Position numbers and translations under genes: made by a program | The notes under the pieces: generated by a model | Seen by the model: the letters and a program-made list of their open reading frames with translations, nothing else | Database searches by the model: none | Told to the model about the DNA's origin: nothing | Shown: piece by piece, positions 1 through 8,427 of the stretch | Numbering within the stretch: the first letter of the stretch is position 1 | How the letters are laid out: each line of letters starts with the position of its first letter | Origin: an uncultured Bacilli bacterium | Lineage (GTDB): Bacteria > Bacillota_I > Bacilli_A > RF39 > UBA660 | NCBI GenBank assembly: GCA_910586635.1 | Contig: CAJUJA010000015.1 | Location: forward strand, 1 to 26,064 | Reading direction: 5' to 3' | Length of the DNA stretch: 26,064 nucleotides

Positions 1-83
1 GACTTATTGCTTTTTTTCTATATTAGTGGTGTCACATCAATTGTAACGCTACAAATAGCAGTAAAATATTAAAATTGATATAA

Positions 84-112
84 TTGACAAAAAAAATTAA
101 TAAACTTATAAT
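84..112 (+). promoter_or_regulatory. sigma-A promoter of fhs
   Basis: A perfect -35 TTGACA (84-89) is followed after exactly 17 bases by a perfect -10 TATAAT (107-112). Transcription would start near 119, giving a very short leader before the ribosome site GAGGTGAT and the ATG at 133. Bases 1-83 hold nothing else I recognise. Confidence 0.85.
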
Positions 113-132
113 GAATTTACTGAGGTGATTGG

Positions 133-1719
133 ATGACAGATATAGAAATTTCTAGAGCTGTAGAAAAGCTAAATATAAAAGAGATTGCAAAAAAATTGAA
201 ATTAGATGAGAAAGATTTAATTTTATATGGAAATGATAAGGCAAAAATAACTCTAGAAAAAGGGACTAAAAAAGGAAAAATTATATTAGTAACTGCTACG
301 AACCCAACTCCATTTGGGGAGGGAAAAACAACAGTAAGTATTGGATTGGGAGATGCCTTAAATAAACTAGGAAAAGATATATCAATAGTATTAAGACAAC
401 CTTCTATGGGACCAGTCTTTGGTATCAAAGGAGGAGCAACTGGGGGTGGGTATTCTCAAGTCACTCCAATGGAAGATATTAATCTTCATTTCACAGGAGA
501 CTTTCATGCAATTACAATGGCTAATAATTTGCTATCAGCAGCTATTGATAATCATATAGAAAGAGGAAATGAATTAAAAATAAAAGAAGTGTTATTTAAC
601 AGGTGTTTAGATGTTAATGATAGAGAATTAAGAGAAGTTCAATTGAATAATAGAAAAGAAAGCTTTAATATTACAGCTGCTAGCGAAATGATGGCTCTAT
701 TTTGTTTAGCAAATGATCTAGATGACTTAAAAAAACGTTTAGGAAATATTATAATTGGAAAAGATGAATCAAATCGATATGTCTTGGCAAAAGAGCTGAA
801 TATAGAAGGTGCTTTAACTACAATTCTAAAAGATGCCTTTTACCCAAACTTAGTTCAAACTTTAGAGCACACTCCTGTATTGATTCACGGGGGACCTTTT
901 GCTAACATTGCTCATGGGTGTAATAGTATAAAAGCAACTAAGTTAGCTGTCTCTTTAACAGATTATATTGTCACAGAAGCAGGCTTTGGATCGGATTTAG
1001 GAGCTGAGAAGTTTTTTGATATCAAATGCAGAGTTGGAAATATAAAGCCAGATTGTATTGTATTAGTAACCACAATTAGATCATTAAGGTTTAATGGAGA
1101 AGATAATTTAGAGAAAGGATTATCTAATCTAGAAGCACATATAGATAATCTTAAACAAAATAACTCAAATATTGTTGTTTGTTTAAATAAATTTGCAACT
1201 GATACAGAATCAGATATAGAAGTAGTGAGGAGATTTGTAAAAAGTAAAAATACCCCTTTTTCCTTAAATACATCCTATATAGATGGAGGACAGGGATCCA
1301 TTTCTTTAGCTAAAGAAGTGTTATGTTTACTACAAAATGAAAACGAATTTGAGTATTTATATGACGTTAATAGAAATATCAAAGAAAAGATTAGCGATTT
1401 AGCGAAAAAAGTATACCATGCAGATAAAGTAGAATATTCTCAAAGGTCTTTAGATCTGATAGAGGAGATTGAGGAAAAAAGACTGAAAAACCTTCCGATT
1501 TGTACTGCTAAAACACAATATTCTTTGTCTGATGATAAAACAAAACTAGGGTATCCGAAGCATACTACAATTTTTGTAAAAGATATTAAAGTTTATCAAG
1601 GAGCGGGCTTTATAACAGTATTATTAGGAAATATACTAACTATGCCAGGATTACCAGAAAAACCCAATTATGAAAAAATAAATTTAGATAAAAATAATCA
1701 TATTACAGGTTTATTCTAA
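133..1719 (+). CDS. fhs: formate--tetrahydrofolate ligase (formyl-THF synthetase)
   Basis: Cytoplasmic one-carbon enzyme that joins formate to tetrahydrofolate with ATP, giving 10-formyl-THF. The family is recognised from the phosphate-binding loop TPFGEGKTT at residues 59-67, the nearby stretch RQPSMGPVFGIKGGATGGGY and the following conserved DINLHFTGDFHAI block. At 528 residues it is slightly shorter than the usual 555-560. The ATG at 133 follows a GAGGTGAT ribosome site and a perfect promoter, and a terminator follows the stop directly, so it is a single-gene transcript. No folD or other folate gene is adjacent. It may feed purine and fMet-tRNA formylation or use formate from fermentation; which of these applies cannot be read here. 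Confidence 0.96.
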   Translation: MTDIEISRAVEKLNIKEIAKKLKLDEKDLILYGNDKAKITLEKGTKKGKIILVTATNPTPFGEGKTTVSIGLGDALNKLGKDISIVLRQPSMGPVFGIKGGATGGGYSQVTPMEDINLHFTGDFHAITMANNLLSAAIDNHIERGNELKIKEVLFNRCLDVNDRELREVQLNNRKESFNITAASEMMALFCLANDLDDLKKRLGNIIIGKDESNRYVLAKELNIEGALTTILKDAFYPNLVQTLEHTPVLIHGGPFANIAHGCNSIKATKLAVSLTDYIVTEAGFGSDLGAEKFFDIKCRVGNIKPDCIVLVTTIRSLRFNGEDNLEKGLSNLEAHIDNLKQNNSNIVVCLNKFATDTESDIEVVRRFVKSKNTPFSLNTSYIDGGQGSISLAKEVLCLLQNENEFEYLYDVNRNIKEKISDLAKKVYHADKVEYSQRSLDLIEEIEEKRLKNLPICTAKTQYSLSDDKTKLGYPKHTTIFVKDIKVYQGAGFITVLLGNILTMPGLPEKPNYEKINLDKNNHITGLF

Positions 1720-1752
1720 AAATAAGAGACTAGTAAACGTAGTCTCTTATTT
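1720..1752. terminator. bidirectional intrinsic terminator between fhs and the convergent Ig-like protein gene
   Basis: A perfect 13-base dyad (1720-1732 paired with 1740-1752) with a 7-base loop starts just after the fhs stop. A-rich and T-rich flanks let it work on both strands, and the two convergent genes share it. Confidence 0.8.
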
Positions 1753-1753
1753 A

Positions 1754-2404
1754 TTAATTTTCTTTTTGTGTTTTAGTAGTGATATCCTTAGTAAGTTTTG
1801 GTTCAAAAATTGTAATCTTATTGGTATATAATTTTCCATTATAACTAATTGAATATAGATAATTACCAGGAGTAGAAGGATCAACATTACTAATGTCTAA
1901 TCGAATTGCTGATAAAACCTCTTGTGGAAGATTTTCCTTTATATAATCTGTAATATTTTTAGGAAGTTCTGTTCCTACTTCAAAAGATAGGTTATAAAGT
2001 GTAATATTATCTACATTAGGTAAGGCTTTAGGAATAATGGAAACCGTACCATTATATATTTTCTTATTATAAGTAATAGTATAAGTATAATTACCTACTT
2101 CGTTAATATTTACAGATGAGGTATCAAGTTTTAATTTGCTAATAATACTTTCCTCAATATCACGAGGATTTTTTAAATAATCATGGGAATTCGTACTCAA
2201 AATATTGCCTATTTCTAATTGAATATCTTGTAGTCTGATTTCATTGTTTTTAGCGTTTGTAACCTGTTTTTGTGTAACCTCTAATTTAACAATGCTATTG
2301 CTTTCAAATTTTACTATGTTTGGCATAAGAATACCACTTATAATACATAGACATCCTAGTGATGAAAGTGTTCCAACTACCATTTTTTTTAGTTGATTTG
2401 TCAT
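1754..2404 (-). CDS. membrane-anchored or secreted protein with two Ig-like repeats
   Basis: 216 residues from the ATG at 2404, which follows the ribosome site TAGGAG at a 5-base distance; an in-frame GTG two codons upstream is less likely. A lysine pair and a hydrophobic stretch at about residues 8-30 form an uncleaved anchor or signal peptide. Two homologous segments follow, each ending in a shared strand pattern: VGNYTYTITYNKKIYNGTVS at about residues 99-120 and PGNYLYSISYNGKLYTNKIT at about 178-198. They resemble bacterial Ig-like or cadherin-like surface domains. No enzymatic motif is visible. It is likely exported and displayed at the cell surface, but its ligand is unknown. It is monocistronic with its own promoter. 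Confidence 0.7.
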   Translation of the reverse strand: MTNQLKKMVVGTLSSLGCLCIISGILMPNIVKFESNSIVKLEVTQKQVTNAKNNEIRLQDIQLEIGNILSTNSHDYLKNPRDIEESIISKLKLDTSSVNINEVGNYTYTITYNKKIYNGTVSIIPKALPNVDNITLYNLSFEVGTELPKNITDYIKENLPQEVLSAIRLDISNVDPSTPGNYLYSISYNGKLYTNKITIFEPKLTKDITTKTQKEN

Positions 2405-2427
2405 ATACACTCCTACTTTCTAATAAA

Positions 2428-2456
2428 AGTATATAACAAATTGCAACTTTATTCAA
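2428..2456 (-). promoter_or_regulatory. promoter of the Ig-like repeat protein
   Basis: On the minus strand TTGAAT (2451-2456) and TATACT (2428-2433) are separated by exactly 17 bases. It is divergent from the nfeD promoter, with the two -35 elements only 8 bases apart. Confidence 0.7.
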
Positions 2457-2464
2457 CAAAAAGA

Positions 2465-2493
2465 TTGAAATTAACACATATTTGACATATACT
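2465..2493 (+). promoter_or_regulatory. promoter of the nfeD-SPFH operon
   Basis: TTGAAA (2465-2470), a 17-base spacer, and TATACT (2488-2493). Transcription would begin near 2500, immediately before the AGAGGTG ribosome site. Confidence 0.7.
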
Positions 2494-2512
2494 TAATGTA
2501 AGAGGTGATGAA

Positions 2513-2938
2513 GTGATTGAAGTATGGTTTATACTCTTCTTAGCATTACTGTTTTTAGAGTTAATTACAATTAATTTGGTATCTATTTGGTTTGCAATTG
2601 GTGCTGTAGCATCATTAATTACCGCATCATTAACAGATAATATAATGATTCAAATTATAGTGTTTATTCTAGTTAGTGTAATAGCATTATTAATAACCAA
2701 ACCAATTGTAAAAAAACTAAGAAAGCGTGAAATAACACCTACCAATTTAGACCGTGTAATTGGAAAAATTGGAGTGGTTACAAAAGGAATTAGTAAAAAC
2801 TCTTATGGCGAAGTAAAAGTAGAAGGAAGTATATGGACTGCAAAAGCAGAGAAGAAAATTAAGGAAAAATCCCAAGTAAAAGTTTTAAAAATAGAAGGCG
2901 TAAAACTTTTAGTTGAAGAAGTAAAGGAGGAGAAGTAA
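2513..2938 (+). CDS. NfeD-like membrane protein
   Basis: 141 residues starting with GTG behind AGAGGTG; the nearby ATG at 2509 runs straight into a stop. Hydrophobic segments at about residues 3-60 form the membrane part, and a basic linker with KKLRKRE leads to a C-terminal beta-rich OB-fold region (about 75-140, VIGKIGVVTKGISKNSYGEV). This is the short NfeD architecture. Its stop overlaps the start of the SPFH gene by one base, and NfeD proteins are commonly encoded beside SPFH/stomatin partners. The pair is thought to organise membrane microdomains or quality control; the exact role here is inference. Confidence 0.85.
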   Translation: MIEVWFILFLALLFLELITINLVSIWFAIGAVASLITASLTDNIMIQIIVFILVSVIALLITKPIVKKLRKREITPTNLDRVIGKIGVVTKGISKNSYGEVKVEGSIWTAKAEKKIKEKSQVKVLKIEGVKLLVEEVKEEK

Positions 2939-3822
2939 TGGGATTAATAATAATTATTATCATCGTTGTAATTGTAGCAGCAGGTATTAAGATAATACCA
3001 CAATCAAAGGCATATGTAGTAGAGAGATTAGGTGCATATGATAGAACAATGCAAACAGGATTGCATTATAGAGTGCCTATTATTGATAGGGTTGCAAATG
3101 TAGTAAGTCTAAAAGAGACTGTAAAAGATTTTGCACCTCAACCAGTCATTACTAAAGATAATGTAACAATGCAGATTGATACAGTAGTTTATTATCAAAT
3201 AACGGATTCTAAATTATATACTTATGGTGTAGATAATCCAATCAGTGCCATTGAAAATTTGACTGCAACGACATTACGTAATATTATTGGTGAATTAGAG
3301 CTTGATGAAACATTAACATCACGTGATATTATCAATTCTAAAATGAGGTCTATATTAGATGAGGCGACTGATCCATGGGGAATAAAAGTCAATCGTGTAG
3401 AAGTAAAGAACATCCTACCACCAAGAGATATTCAAGATGCAATGGAAAAGCAAATGCGTGCTGAACGTGAAAGACGTGAAGCAATTTTGAAAGCAGAGGG
3501 AGAAAAGAAAGCCGCAGTCTTGATTGCCGAAGGAGAAAAGGAAAGTGCAATTTTAAGAGCAGAAGCAAAAAAAGAAGCTCAAATTAAAGAGGCTGAAGGA
3601 GAGGCTGAAGCGATTGTAAAAATTCAACAAGCAACAGCAGAAGGATTAAAACTATTAAAAGATGCTAAAATGGATGAGGCTGTATTAAAACTAAAAAGTT
3701 ATGAAGCTTTAGTTGACGTAGCAAATGGACAGTCTACTAAAATTATTGTTCCAAGTGATCTACAAAATTTAGCAACTATTGGAACTACAATTGCAGAATC
3801 TATGGATAAAAAAAAGAAATAG
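2938..3822 (+). CDS. SPFH/band-7 (stomatin-like) membrane protein
   Basis: 294 residues with an AGGAGG ribosome site inside the end of nfeD. One N-terminal membrane segment (residues 2-17) is followed by the band-7 domain opening with SKAYVVERLGAYDRTMQTGL and containing LRNIIGELELDETLTSRDII. A long charged coiled coil (about residues 175-235) is built from repeats around AEGEKKA, IAEGEKES and AEGEAEA. This matches the QmcA/stomatin type that assembles rings in the membrane as scaffolds for proteases or lipid domains. It is the second gene of an operon with NfeD, and a terminator follows at once. I am confident of the family and unsure of the client protein. Confidence 0.92.
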   Translation: MGLIIIIIIVVIVAAGIKIIPQSKAYVVERLGAYDRTMQTGLHYRVPIIDRVANVVSLKETVKDFAPQPVITKDNVTMQIDTVVYYQITDSKLYTYGVDNPISAIENLTATTLRNIIGELELDETLTSRDIINSKMRSILDEATDPWGIKVNRVEVKNILPPRDIQDAMEKQMRAERERREAILKAEGEKKAAVLIAEGEKESAILRAEAKKEAQIKEAEGEAEAIVKIQQATAEGLKLLKDAKMDEAVLKLKSYEALVDVANGQSTKIIVPSDLQNLATIGTTIAESMDKKKK

Positions 3823-3828
3823 AATAAT

Positions 3829-3857
3829 AAAACTCACTTAGAAATTAAGTGAGTTTT
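3829..3857. terminator. bidirectional terminator between the SPFH gene and the DNA glycosylase gene
   Basis: A perfect 12-base dyad (3829-3840 with 3846-3857) has a 5-base loop and A/T tails on both sides. The glycosylase stop codon (TGA, complement of 3834-3836) lies inside the stem. Confidence 0.85.
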
Positions 3858-4313
3858 GTATATTTTGATTAATTTTTCGTAGGAAATAGATGCATTAGCA
3901 GGAGAGGTACTTGGTAGATATATTGCTTCTATCCCTGTTTCTTTAAACAGATATTTATAATATAGATGATATGCCTTTTTCCCTGTTGTATATATCTTTG
4001 TTATCTTACTCTTTTTAATAATAGAAGAAATATCATTGGCTGTTACATTTCTAATACTACTATCACTAGAGCCTATAATTGTACAACTTTTTACGACATC
4101 CCATAAAGCAATATGATGTTTATTGAGAAATATTTTTTTGTCTTCAATAGAGACAGGAATATCCTCCTTAAAAATAGAAGATAAAACTTTCCAAAACTTA
4201 TTTTGTGGATGTGCATAATAAAATCCTTCTTTTCTAGACTTGATGCTTGGTAGACTACCTAAAATTAGTATTTCAGAGTTCTTATTAAAAAAAGGATAAA
4301 TATTATGAGTCAC
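3834..4313 (-). CDS. DNA-deoxyinosine glycosylase (uracil-DNA glycosylase superfamily, HDG type)
   Basis: 159 residues. Signature blocks are ILGSLPS (residues 17-23), FYYAHPQNKFWKVL (31-44), the ALWDVV block (69-74) and the C-terminal LPSTSPANAS (133-142). These fit the family 6 UDG/hypoxanthine-DNA glycosylase group, small enzymes that remove deaminated bases (hypoxanthine, sometimes uracil) to start base-excision repair. The start overlaps the stop of the radical SAM gene by four bases (ATGA), so the two are translationally coupled. It is the last gene of a minus-strand trio. Substrate choice within the superfamily is inferred from motifs only. Confidence 0.87.
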   Translation of the reverse strand: MTHNIYPFFNKNSEILILGSLPSIKSRKEGFYYAHPQNKFWKVLSSIFKEDIPVSIEDKKIFLNKHHIALWDVVKSCTIIGSSDSSIRNVTANDISSIIKKSKITKIYTTGKKAYHLYYKYLFKETGIEAIYLPSTSPANASISYEKLIKIYKTHLISK

Positions 4314-5248
4314 TGTAATTGTTTCCCTTGGTAACTGTTTCGTTTTACCATCTCCTTATCAATATCATTTAATACACAAAACTTTTTTATAAGCCAAAGA
4401 GGTTCTATTAAATCTTCTTTCATAGGATCTCCTGTAATTCTATGAATCACAATTTTTGGTCTAAGTAATTCTAATTGATTGATAACAATATCAATATACT
4501 CACTCTTTGTAAGAATATGAAATTTTTGTTTTTGGTATAGTTGTTCTAGGGCAGTACCCCTTAAAATACTAAGCATATGAATTTTGATTCCCTGAATATC
4601 TAACTGATTTAAGTATCTGACAGTATCTAACATATCATTCTTGGTTTCAAAGGGAAGTCCATTAATAATATGGACTACAACATCAATACCTCTTTTTCGC
4701 AATTTTTTAACCGTATCATGAAAACAATTTAGGCTACAGCATCTATTAATCAATTTAGATGTTTGATCATGAATCGTTTGAAGTCCAAGTTCAACTGTAA
4801 GATAAGTTTTTTTATTTAGTATTTCTAAATAATTTAGGCACTCATCTGTAATGGCATCTGGCCTAGTAGCAATATTAAGACCAAGGACTCCTTCCTCGCC
4901 TAAAACTTGCTCATAAATCTCTTTTAACCTTTCAACGGGTGCATAGGTATTTGTTCTTGCCTGAAAGTAGGCAATATACTTTGCACTGGGCCATTTTTTT
5001 TGATATATATTTTTGACATCATGAAACTGTTTTAATAAGTGATCCTTAGGTTTTCCAGCATATTCTCCACTACCAAGTTTAGAACAGTAAATGCAACCAC
5101 CGACTCCTACTGTGCCATCTAAATTAGGACAGGTAAAACCAGCATTTAAACTAATTTTACAGACTTTTGATGAAAACCTTTGTTTATAAAAATAATCTAG
5201 GGTATGATACCTTTTATTGGTATTGCTATACTTAAATAGATTTTTCAT
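4310..5248 (-). CDS. radical SAM protein, TIGR01212 (YhcC-like) family
   Basis: 312 residues from the ATG at 5248, chosen because GTGAGG lies about 6 bases upstream; a GTG at 5260 is possible but has no good ribosome site. The iron-sulfur cysteines are C40, C52 and C55 in CPNLDG...GGCIYC, the spacing typical of TIGR01212/YhcC. Later blocks include a radical-SAM barrel strand LGLNIATRPDAI, then LTVELGLQTIHD and HIINGLPFET. Members are close to the ELP3-like radical SAM group and their substrate is not established. It starts one base after the lipase stop and overlaps the glycosylase start, so all three are one transcript. Confidence 0.93.
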   Translation of the reverse strand: MKNLFKYSNTNKRYHTLDYFYKQRFSSKVCKISLNAGFTCPNLDGTVGVGGCIYCSKLGSGEYAGKPKDHLLKQFHDVKNIYQKKWPSAKYIAYFQARTNTYAPVERLKEIYEQVLGEEGVLGLNIATRPDAITDECLNYLEILNKKTYLTVELGLQTIHDQTSKLINRCCSLNCFHDTVKKLRKRGIDVVVHIINGLPFETKNDMLDTVRYLNQLDIQGIKIHMLSILRGTALEQLYQKQKFHILTKSEYIDIVINQLELLRPKIVIHRITGDPMKEDLIEPLWLIKKFCVLNDIDKEMVKRNSYQGKQLQ

Positions 5249-5249
5249 A

Positions 5250-6398
5250 TTAAACCTCACATAAAGTATATAGATAAAGAGCTTTTATGAGTTCTCTAGG
5301 ACTTAGTAAGCCTTTTGTTTTAATATAGCGAAAATTTTTATTAATTAATTTATCATATAAAAGGATAGTTTTACTAATCCTTGGATTTTCTTTCCTTAAA
5401 TGATTTGCTTTTTTTAATATTTTTTTATTAAATCTTCTAAAATTATAAATTTTTGTCTCATCAAAACCAAAATCCTGTCCAATTTGTTCACATGTTTTTA
5501 ATAATAAATTATGAAAATTTAAGTTTTCTACTTTTAATATTTTACTAATTTCTTTATGTTTCAAAATGATATTTAAATTATGAAAAAGTATATCTTGATA
5601 TTCTTCACTAGCCTTTTGAAATTCCCTATTTTTAAATGTAAACTTTTTACCAGAGAGTTTATGGTATACCTTCAGGGTATCATTATAACCAAATTTAATG
5701 TTTCTTTTGCTTCCCTGCTCGTTAAAATTTAAAAAGTTTGTTAATTTATTATTGGGTCTTATTTTTGTTATTTTAACCTTTTTTTTAGGCTTTTGCTTAA
5801 TTCCAGGAGCAGCTAGATCAACGGCAATAATTTCATCAGCACCGAGCTCAATAGCTAGATTAATTGGTAGGTTATCAAACATACCTCCATCAATAAACTT
5901 AGATCCATCAATCTCCTTTAATTGAAAGGCAGGATAGCAAGATGCACTAGCCATTAAGTAATCACCAAGCTTATCCTTTGGGATTTTGCTTTTTTCTAGC
6001 TGAATTACCTTTTTGCTACTAATATTGATAGTAACTAATCCAAAATTAATATCGGATTGATAAAATTTATCATAATTAATAGAATGCATAAGTAGACTTT
6101 GAAGTTTTGAAACATCCATTCCTCTATTTTTTAAAAAACTATTTCCATAGATTTTAAGGGTTTCTTTGTTGTTTTTCGGAGTATGAATGTGATCTCCAAA
6201 TAGAGCTTTCATATTTATTTTTTTCCATAGATGAACTGATTTTCTGTATTCATTTTGTACCATTAAAGCTCCGTTTAAAGCACCTACAGAGGTCCCTGTT
6301 ACAATATTATAGTCAATCTTTAATTTACGAAGTGCTTTCCATACTCCTATTTGATAAGCACCCTTACTTCCTCCACCAGATAAAACTACTGCTTTCAT
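5250..6398 (-). CDS. patatin-like phospholipase
   Basis: 382 residues from the ATG at 6398, which follows GGTGAT by four bases; an in-frame GTG at 6407 is inside that ribosome site. The patatin Ser-Asp dyad is plain: oxyanion loop SGGGSKG (7-13), nucleophile elbow GTSVG with Ser37, and catalytic Asp170 in the DGG motif, followed by PINLAIELGADEIIAVDL. It lacks a signal peptide, so it acts in the cytoplasm or at the inner membrane face, probably cleaving acyl chains from phospholipids. The C-terminal 180 residues are lysine-rich and predicted helical without a domain I recognise. First gene of the trio. Confidence 0.92.
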   Translation of the reverse strand: MKAVVLSGGGSKGAYQIGVWKALRKLKIDYNIVTGTSVGALNGALMVQNEYRKSVHLWKKINMKALFGDHIHTPKNNKETLKIYGNSFLKNRGMDVSKLQSLLMHSINYDKFYQSDINFGLVTINISSKKVIQLEKSKIPKDKLGDYLMASASCYPAFQLKEIDGSKFIDGGMFDNLPINLAIELGADEIIAVDLAAPGIKQKPKKKVKITKIRPNNKLTNFLNFNEQGSKRNIKFGYNDTLKVYHKLSGKKFTFKNREFQKASEEYQDILFHNLNIILKHKEISKILKVENLNFHNLLLKTCEQIGQDFGFDETKIYNFRRFNKKILKKANHLRKENPRISKTILLYDKLINKNFRYIKTKGLLSPRELIKALYLYTLCEV

Positions 6399-6415
6399 AA
6401 TTATCACCAGAAAAT

Positions 6416-6421
6416 ATTATA
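6416..6421 (-). promoter_or_regulatory. -10 element of the lipase operon
   Basis: A perfect TATAAT on the minus strand lies 17 bases before the lipase ATG. No good -35 is visible at 16-18 bases, so the element is only tentatively assigned. Confidence 0.4.
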
Positions 6422-6484
6422 CTATAAGTTTTAATAAATTACAGCAATTACTTAGAAATTTTAAGAAATAAGGGATGAGTGTGC

Positions 6485-6490
6485 TATAAT
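6485..6490 (+). promoter_or_regulatory. extended -10 promoter of the MazG-like pseudogene
   Basis: TATAAT preceded by TGC (an extended -10). The ribosome site AAGGTGG follows at 6499-6505. Promoter and ribosome site survive although the gene they served has decayed. Confidence 0.5.
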
Positions 6491-6510
6491 GATTTTAAAG
6501 GTGGTATAAA

Positions 6511-6841
6511 AAGGAAAAATTATATAACAAATTAGTTAGATATAAGATTCCAGAAATCATAAGAAATTAAGAAATAATAATGAAACACCGATTATTAGAG
6601 AACTAGGTGATAGCGAATTTAAAACGGAATTAGAGAAAAGTTGTTAGAAGAATATAATGAAGTTTTACTTTCTAAAAATAAAAATGAACGTTTAGGAGAA
6701 ATTGCTGATATGATGGAAGTAATATCGTCCCTAATTGAATTAGAAAACTCTAATTTAGAGGCTGTGATTAAAATGATGAAAGGAAAGGGATAAAAAAGTG
6801 GCGGGTTTCTAAAAAAAATTTTAGAGAAAATTGTAGAATAA
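6511..6841 (+). pseudogene. MazG-like nucleotide pyrophosphohydrolase (COG4997 type), decayed
   Basis: Pieced across frames this reads as a roughly 110-residue MazG-like NTP pyrophosphohydrolase: KLYNKLVRYKIPEIIRN, then after a frame change NNNETPIIRELGDSEFK, then after another LLEEYNEVL and ERLGEIADMMEVI (the helix carrying the metal-binding E..EE...EXXD pattern), ending KSGGFLKKILEKIVE. At least four lesions are visible: AAG where the start ATG is expected (6511, correctly spaced from AAGGTGG), two frameshifts (near 6562 and 6640), and an in-frame TAA at 6791 just before SGGF. Such enzymes hydrolyse non-canonical NTPs. No intact product is expected. Confidence 0.8.
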
Positions 6842-6880
6842 AACTGATTTTTGAAAAGATGATTACAAATACTTCTTATA

Positions 6881-6909
6881 TTGACTTAAAATATAGGTTC
6901 TAGTAAAAT
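6881..6909 (+). promoter_or_regulatory. promoter of the VanY-family gene
   Basis: TTGACT (6881-6886), a 17-base spacer and TAAAAT (6904-6909), 26 bases before the chosen ATG. Confidence 0.65.
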
Positions 6910-6934
6910 AAAATTATTGATAGTAGGTGATAGT

Positions 6935-8059
6935 ATGACTACAAAAAGAAAGATTAAGTTAAAACCAGAAGCTTTAAAGATAATAAAAATAGGAGGTATT
7001 CTTCTTTTGATCGTTGCAGTAGCATTTATATTCTATCAAAAAAATATTCATGATTTAACACGATTAAATTATAGTAGAAAAGCAGCCCAAAATATACTTT
7101 TTAAGTTTAAAAAAAATGATGTGATTCAAATAGGGAAAAATAAAACATTAAATCAAGCATTTGAAAGTGAGTTATATCAGGAAAAGAATTTCACTACTTA
7201 TTCAAAAGTAAACTATCAAAATCATCAAGATCTAATTAAAAATATTAATCAGTTAGTAAAGATAGGATATACCAACAGTGAAATTAATATGATTTTATCT
7301 CATGGGAGTAATCAAGATGTCAAGGACTTTATGAAAAGAAAAAAAGTAAAGTACCTAGAAGAATTTTATACTATCGACTATGCCAAATTAATAAATTATG
7401 ATAGGTATGTTGCTTATATGGATAAATCACGTGAAGATGAAGAAACTAGTGTGCTATATGTGAATTTAGGCTTAGATAAAGAAGATTATACAGATTATAC
7501 AGAAGTGAAGGACTTCTCCTATACTATGCTGGTAAATAAACACTATAAATTAAATGAAAAATTTATACCAGATCATTTGAAAACAATAGATACGAAATAT
7601 GCTAGTGAAAAAGGAATAAAGGCCAATCATACGGCTACTATTTATGCTAAAAAAATGATAAATAAAGCAAAAAAAGAGGGTTATAACTTAACCATTAACT
7701 CTGCCTATAGAAGTTATAAAGATCAAGAAGAAATTGTAAATACTTACAAAGAATTATATGGGGATAGTTATGTGGAAAAATATGTTTTGCAAGCTGGATT
7801 TTCTGAACATCAAACAGGTCTAGGATTTGATTTTGGGAGTACAGATACTAAAATATTTGTTCAAAGTAATGAATATAAATGGATGGAAGATAACTGCTAT
7901 AAATATGGGTTTATTCATAGGTTTAAGTCTAACTATGAAAATATAACAGGAATCAAACGGGAGGCATGGCACTACCGTTATGTCGGAAAAAAAGTGGCTA
8001 AATATATTTATGAAAATGATATTACCCTAGAAGAATATTATGCTAAATTTTTAAATTAG
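6935..8059 (+). CDS. D-alanyl-D-alanine carboxypeptidase, VanY family (peptidase M15B)
   Basis: 374 residues from the ATG at 6935, preceded by TAGGTGAT; an in-frame TTG at 6917 is rejected. A short basic N-terminus and one membrane segment (about residues 17-34) anchor the protein with the enzyme outside. The C-terminal M15B domain has all zinc ligands: His292 and Asp299 in SEHQTGLGFDF and His346 in EAWHYRYVG, with Glu343 as likely general base. INSAYRSYKDQ (254-264) is the usual substrate-side motif. It would trim the terminal D-Ala from peptidoglycan stem peptides, so the organism makes a wall. The middle region (60-220) has no recognised domain. No vanR/S/H/A/X neighbours, so a housekeeping role is more likely than glycopeptide resistance. 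Confidence 0.9.
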   Translation: MTTKRKIKLKPEALKIIKIGGILLLIVAVAFIFYQKNIHDLTRLNYSRKAAQNILFKFKKNDVIQIGKNKTLNQAFESELYQEKNFTTYSKVNYQNHQDLIKNINQLVKIGYTNSEINMILSHGSNQDVKDFMKRKKVKYLEEFYTIDYAKLINYDRYVAYMDKSREDEETSVLYVNLGLDKEDYTDYTEVKDFSYTMLVNKHYKLNEKFIPDHLKTIDTKYASEKGIKANHTATIYAKKMINKAKKEGYNLTINSAYRSYKDQEEIVNTYKELYGDSYVEKYVLQAGFSEHQTGLGFDFGSTDTKIFVQSNEYKWMEDNCYKYGFIHRFKSNYENITGIKREAWHYRYVGKKVAKYIYENDITLEEYYAKFLN

Positions 8060-8075
8060 ACTTACAATCAGTAAC

Positions 8076-8111
8076 AAGCTATTTCTTTTAATTCTAAGAA
8101 GTGCTTTTTTT
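8076..8111 (+). terminator. terminator of the VanY-family gene
   Basis: Stem AAGC...TTTCTT (8076-8087) pairs with AAGAA..GCTT (8096-8106) and is followed by a run of T. Confidence 0.6.
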
Positions 8112-8326
8112 ACTTGTCGGTAGACATAGTATCCAACTCTGACACAACTAAAGAATTAAAAATTTTAAAATCATTTTCAACAGTAACTTTGGAATCAAAA
8201 CAATGATTATTTCTAAAGTTTTAAGAGAAATATGTACTCATTATAAATTTTAATAGTAGATTTGCCATTCACACAAATATCCGTACAGAGTTTCTTTTTA
8301 AGGTCCAAGTTATAATGTATATTCAT
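8110..8326 (-). pseudogene. IS3-family OrfA relic
   Basis: On the minus strand an ATG at 8326 behind AAAGGGTG opens a frame reading LDLKKKLCTDICVNGKSTIK and IYNEY, the helix-turn-helix start typical of IS3 OrfA proteins. It breaks near the expected KTLEKW motif (a frame change at about 8220) and resumes with CFDSKVTVENDF, ending at TAA 8110-8112. The OrfB transposase is absent. With the terminal repeat at 8428-8453 this is the left end of a truncated insertion sequence. Confidence 0.6.
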
Positions 8327-8427
8327 AAAAAACACCCTTTCATATAACTAACTATATTCCAAAATAATTGTATAAATAATAATAACTGTCTATATTATTT
8401 ATCAAGTTGTCTACATACCCCCTCTAG

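Noticed and set aside
117..428. 103-codon minus-strand open frame inside fhs
   Set aside because: It is antisense to conserved fhs codons, has a low-complexity hydrophobic translation and no ribosome site.
2482..2488. TTGACA at 2482-2488 as -35 of nfeD
   Set aside because: A -10 at the right distance would fall on the ribosome site; TTGAAA/TATACT with a 17-base spacer fits better.
6935..8059. Part of a vancomycin-resistance cluster
   Set aside because: VanY-type peptidase stands alone with its own promoter and terminator; no vanH, ligase, vanX or two-component genes nearby.
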